The position numbers and the translations under genes are program-made. From NCBI RefSeq assembly GCF_000004075.3, contig NC_026660.2, forward strand, positions 7,440,001 to 7,504,000: a DNA stretch of 64,000 nt, given 5' to 3'. The stretch comes from Cucumis sativus. Its lineage: Eukaryota; Streptophyta; Magnoliopsida; Cucurbitales; Cucurbitaceae. Positions 60,523 to 64,000 of the stretch are shown here, one piece after another (position 1 is the first letter of the stretch; each line of letters opens with the position of its first letter). The notes under the pieces are model-generated. The model was not told where the DNA came from. It did no database searches and saw only the letters and a program-made list of their open reading frames with translations.

Positions 60523-60528
60523 TATAAA
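60523..60528 (+). promoter_or_regulatory. TATA box of the Hev b 5-like gene
   Basis: TATAAA in 'cctataaaatcc', 83-88 bp upstream of the ATG. It is followed by a pyrimidine-rich leader (60541-60600), so transcription probably starts near 60555. Confidence 0.7.
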
Positions 60529-60610
60529 ATCCACTCTGCTTCGTCATTCTTCCATCCCATCCTTTCTTTCTCTTCTTCAATTCCTTCTCCTTTTCCACAA
60601 GGATTTAGCA

Positions 60611-61245
60611 ATGGCTACTGCTGAGGTAAATTTGGCTTCCCATAACTATGCATAATGTTTCTCTCTCTCTGCTTTTTTTTCTTCTTTAAATTAATCATAA
60701 TTAAAAATCATATAACTATGTTTCTCGATACATTTGAACTTCTTTTATATATGGATATGTGAAATTCTTTTTAAATATTTTGAATAAATTTGGAACTGGG
60801 TCATTGTTCTTTGCAGGTTGTAACACCGGAGACAGCTCTCCCAGAGGAAGCAACAGAGGTGGTGGAGGTGGAGGTACCACCGCCCAAGGTTGAGGAAGAA
60901 GAAGCTCCGCCTCCGGTGGAAGAAGATCCGCCAGCGGAGGAGGTGGCAAAAGAAGAAGACGTCACGGATCCACCAGCAGTGGAAGAGGCAGAAACTCCGG
61001 TTGAAGTTGAAACCAAGGAAGTAGTAGTAGAAGAAGAGGCAAAGGAAGAGAAGAATGAAGAAGAAGAAGTAGTAGAAGAAGAGGAAAAGGAAGAGAATAA
61101 AACAGAAGAGGCAGCTGAGGTTGTGGTGGAGGAAGAGACGAAAGCACCGGTGGAGGAGGCAGAGGAGAAGGCCGTGGAAGTGAAGCCTGCAGAAGAAGCA
61201 GAAGAGAAGGCAGAAGAAGAGGTTGGAGCAGAGAAGGTTGAGTAA
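60611..61245 (+). CDS. Acidic Glu-rich protein, latex allergen Hev b 5-like
   Basis: Two exons, 60611-60625 (only 15 bp: M-A-T-A-E) and 60817-61245, joined in phase 0 (GCTGAG|GTAAAT ... TTTGCAG|GTTGTA), give 147 aa. The N-terminus MATAEVVTPETALPEE resembles Hev b 5 of rubber tree, and the whole body is Glu, Val, Ala and Pro with Lys. It lacks aromatic residues and Cys and has no folded-domain pattern. The protein is extremely acidic, soluble and very probably disordered. Family members are abundant but of unknown function. The compact TATA promoter and short intron fit strong expression. The similarity beyond the N-terminus is mainly compositional, so the family name is probable rather than certain. 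Confidence 0.8.
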
Positions 61246-62756
61246 TTAAAACCTGAATACATATTATTGGGTGTAATATGAAAAAAGTGAATGGAGGGTG
61301 GTTTGAGAAATTTGGTAACTTTAAATTGTAGAGAGTTTTGTTTTTGTAATATGAAAAGTGGTTGATTGAATGGGGATTGAAATGGAGTGTAGTAAGCTAT
61401 AAAAGGAGTATAGGGATTGGGGAACTTTGTATTTCTGTTTCTTGGATGTCTGTTCACAGTTGCAAATTTTTTCTTTTTTGCTAGTTTGTTTATTATAATA
61501 ACTTGCAAGTTATAATATCTATATATATATATATACTTGTTTCTTTTTTTTAAAAAATAATATATTATTATTTCAATATTGTGATTTTGTTGATTCTCTT
61601 CTCCTAAACATATAATGATCAATAAATATATATATAGAGAATACATTGGGTAGTACATGATCAAGTGTAATTTTTCTTCTATCATCGTCTTTTCAAAAGA
61701 CGTGAACAATAGGAAAATGAATAAGCCTGCAACTTAAAATTAGGATCATCAATCATTCTGTCAACCTTTGGAATTTATCATTTTTCTTCTTGAGAAATTA
61801 TAATAGGTAACCAAATCACTTGGATATGTAAATGTATGTGTGAGGTTTTCAATATTTCAAATAGGGGAATTTTTAAAAGCAGAAGAATTTGGTAAAGTAA
61901 GTATACTCCGTACCAAAATTTGAATCTAGATCCAAAGCAGTTAGGTGAAAAATACCAAAATAACCATTTTAATTGGCACCCAATGTTAAACGATACTTTC
62001 TTTTTCAACGATTGAATTTCATCAAGTTCAATCAACTTTGAAGTTGATGTCTCTGTAATTTTCGCCTCCCTTGACAATGCATTTGAATCTTGTGTGTGAA
62101 AATCACTAGGTTGTGTTGATTCACATACCCTTTATTGGGCATTGGAGGTATATTTTCTACAAATGTTGCATTGGTAATTCTACAGTCAACTCATGTTGTG
62201 ACTAAGTAGATGAAAAGACTGACGTCTATAGAATTTTTCAATTCTTCTTCTTTTTTCTACTCGATCAGTTTCTTTTTTTTTACAAGCAACTCAAGATTTA
62301 ATTTTTTTCTACTTCGGTTCTTCATCTTTAACATTCTACATAAAGTGAAATACCAGTTATCCTATGCTATCTTTCTGCCTATAATTTGGTATTTTGGCAT
62401 GTTTTAGATTAATATATTATAGTCTTCTATCACTGATAGTCAGTAATAGTCAATGGTAGACTTCTACCACTTTAAAAAATATATAACAATTTATTTACTA
62501 GCTAACATGTTTTAATAAATCTTTTTAACTCGTAGAACATGAGTTACTATTGGTTTAACATGATAAAAAATATTATAAAACCCAAATGTGATCTAGCGTT
62601 GAACAACATGTTAGAATGTTTTAATTCCATTATATTAAATAGGCTAGAGAATGATATGTGAAATAACTAGAAAGAAAATAACAATTTGGATCACTCTAAA
62701 ATTTGGGAATATTTAAAAATTGAAAGGAAAATAGGCTTTAATTAAGATCCCAAATA
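61246..62756. other. Intergenic region
   Basis: Hev b 5-like 3' UTR, then an (AT)n tract near 61520-61540 and AT-rich spacer. At 62420-62470 the words 'ctatcactgatag' and 'aatggtagacttctacc' resemble the decayed repeat near 15.5 kb. No gene seen. Confidence 0.5.
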
Positions 62757-63318
62757 AGTTGGATAAATTGAAACATGTTTCTAGGACTTATACTCCTACA
62801 TGGCATGGTGCAAAGATATGAAATTTGAGGTTCAAGGACGTAATGATCAGTATTCTATGGATGTAGATAAATGAGAATGTAGTTGCAGACAACGAGATTT
62901 GATTCGAAGACCTTGCCATCATGTTGTTCATTGTATACCTTACTTGAAAAAATAACCAGAAGAATTTGTGCATGACTACTCCTCCAAATAAACATTGGTC
63001 AAAACATATTCCTTCTTTTTAAGACCTGTTAATAGATCAACTTTATAGGCTAAATCAAATTATGACTCGATACAGCCACTAATGATATGAAGGTCACCAA
63101 GAAGACCAAGTTGACAAAGAAAGAGGGATGTGAATGAGGCTTCCTCTTTTTGACGATTTAAGCATTGTGGATCTACTATTCGATGTAGTAAATGCAAAGG
63201 TGTAGGTCATAATTCTCGATCATGTGAAGGACTAGGGGCTAGGAAGAGGAAACAAACAAGAGAAGAAACATTCATGGGATTTACTATATCAAACACGATA
63301 AATAACTCATTCAATTAA
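62757..63318 (+). pseudogene. MuDR/MULE transposase C-terminal remnant (SWIM zinc finger and zinc knuckle)
   Basis: Conceptual translation gives KLDKLKHVSRTYTPTWHGAK, then after a frame change FEVQGRNDQYSMDVDK, an in-frame stop, and ECSCRQRDLIRRPCHHVVHC. The last is the CXCXnCXH SWIM finger of MULE transposases. Another stop follows, then PEEFVHDYSS, a further frame change, and KHCGSTIRCSKCKGVGHNSR followed by SCEG, the CX2CX4HX4C knuckle usual at MULE C-termini. The tail reaches a stop at 63318. Two stops and at least two frameshifts make it non-functional. The catalytic DDE core upstream was not found. Confidence 0.85.
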
Positions 63319-63729
63319 TTGTGTAATATTTTTAATTTTCAAATTGTCTTCATATAACTTGAATACATCTATCGTGTTCACAATAGAGATTCTTCACAAC
63401 CTACACTTTCCGAATTACCCACCCAATATCAATGAGAATCAACATTTACTTTGCAACAAATGGAGAAGATCTTTGGAGACTTCATCAAATCAAATTTTTT
63501 GGACCCGCATTATGGATCTATGTTGTTTATTTTGTAAAAGGGTGTGCCATTGTTAACCACTTGTTAATTTGAGAATATTAATACCACGATACAATCTAGG
63601 TAATTAATTTTTGAAATTTCTTAAAATAATTTATTTTTGGAATTTTAAGACATAAATAGAACAAAAATCCATAGAGTATTACTTACGTAGATTCTTCGAC
63701 TAGTATATATATAACCAATTCAGTATGTG
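63319..63729. other. AT-rich spacer after the transposase remnant
   Basis: No feature recognised. It may include the terminal part of the dead MULE, but no terminal inverted repeat could be paired within the window. Confidence 0.45.
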
Positions 63730-63912
63730 AAACTCAGGGCATCTCGAGACAACAGACCTCGAGTAATGACTTCTGCGAATTCCTTATTTAAAACTTAGGG
63801 CATCTCGGAACAACAATGCCTCAAGTTATGTACTCTGAAGTAATAAATGATAGATCTTGGTAGATCTCGAGCAACCAGTGCACCAAGATATGCATTCTAA
63901 GGTTATGTACAA
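63730..63912. repeat. Three diverged tandem units of 61 bp
   Basis: Units start at about 63730, 63791 and 63852. Each has the pattern 'ctcagggcatctcgagacaa' or 'cttagggcatctcggaacaa' or 'cttggtagatctcgagcaac', followed by a CTCGAGT-like word and an AT-rich second half. Clear divergence between units shows an older tandem array; it may continue beyond the window. Confidence 0.75.
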
Positions 63913-64000
63913 GGCATTTTAGTAGGTAATAATTGCAAGAATGAATTTAACATGACTATCGAATGGATGAATGAATTTAAGAATCAATCAAAATTGTACA

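Noticed and set aside
60801-61709. 302-codon minus-strand open frame opposite the Hev b 5-like gene
   Set aside because: A long Ser/Ala tract is the antisense shadow of GAA/GAG-rich Glu codons; the plus-strand gene has promoter, intron and family match.
1-64000. CRISPR arrays, operons, bacterial-style ribosome sites or organellar DNA
   Set aside because: Plant nuclear gene structure throughout; no regularly spaced repeats with spacers and no organelle genes recognised.

Overview
This window is plant nuclear DNA, most likely from a cucurbit (Cucumis or a close relative). The sequence is AT-rich and intron-bearing. Genes are spaced 2-10 kb apart, introns are GT-AG with one GC-AG exception, and the protein families are angiosperm-specific. 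The cucurbit assignment rests on overall feel: a UGT75-type glucosyltransferase cluster, recurring 'ctatcactgatag' repeats and Au-like SINEs. It is not proven from this window.

Layout. 1-6.5 kb: intergenic, with two opposite-strand G-quadruplex motifs and short tandem repeats. 6.5-8.0 kb (-): a DUF641/GIL1-like gene. 10.5-13.9 kb (-): a seven-exon gene for a conserved plant protein of unknown function, with E2F-like sites at its promoter. 16.6-27.6 kb: a UDP-glycosyltransferase (UGT75-like) cluster. It holds two intronless minus-strand genes, one plus-strand gene with a single intron, and a decayed minus-strand C-terminal fragment. 28.5-38.1 kb (+): a complete 14-exon HEN2 gene (nuclear exosome RNA helicase) whose introns carry SINE copies. 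41.3-44.4 kb (+): a two-exon TMK4-like LRR receptor kinase. 47.6-54.8 kb: a nested retrotransposon graveyard containing LTRs of at least three families and a 117-bp SINE. 54.8-60.5 kb: essentially gene-free. 60.6-61.2 kb (+): a Hev b 5-like Glu-rich acidic protein gene with a 15-bp first exon. 62.8-63.3 kb (+): a broken MuDR-type transposase 3' end. 63.7-63.9 kb: a 61-bp repeat present three times.

How the genes relate. These are mostly independent housekeeping, signalling and specialised-metabolism genes, with no operon-like logic. The only functional cluster is the UGT array. One member (20.2-21.6 kb) has Tyr in place of the catalytic His through a single codon change, while its sugar-binding box is intact. 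The plus-strand paralogue differs from its neighbours by an intron just upstream of the C-terminal domain.

I found no gene system that I can defend as wholly new. The best leads are the His-to-Tyr UGT, the uncharacterised seven-exon gene with its CX3CXCX2C motif and E2F-like promoter sites, and the dated insertion series in the retroelement block. Exon boundaries were derived by hand from splice consensus, reading-frame continuity and recalled family sequences. No alignments or database searches were run.
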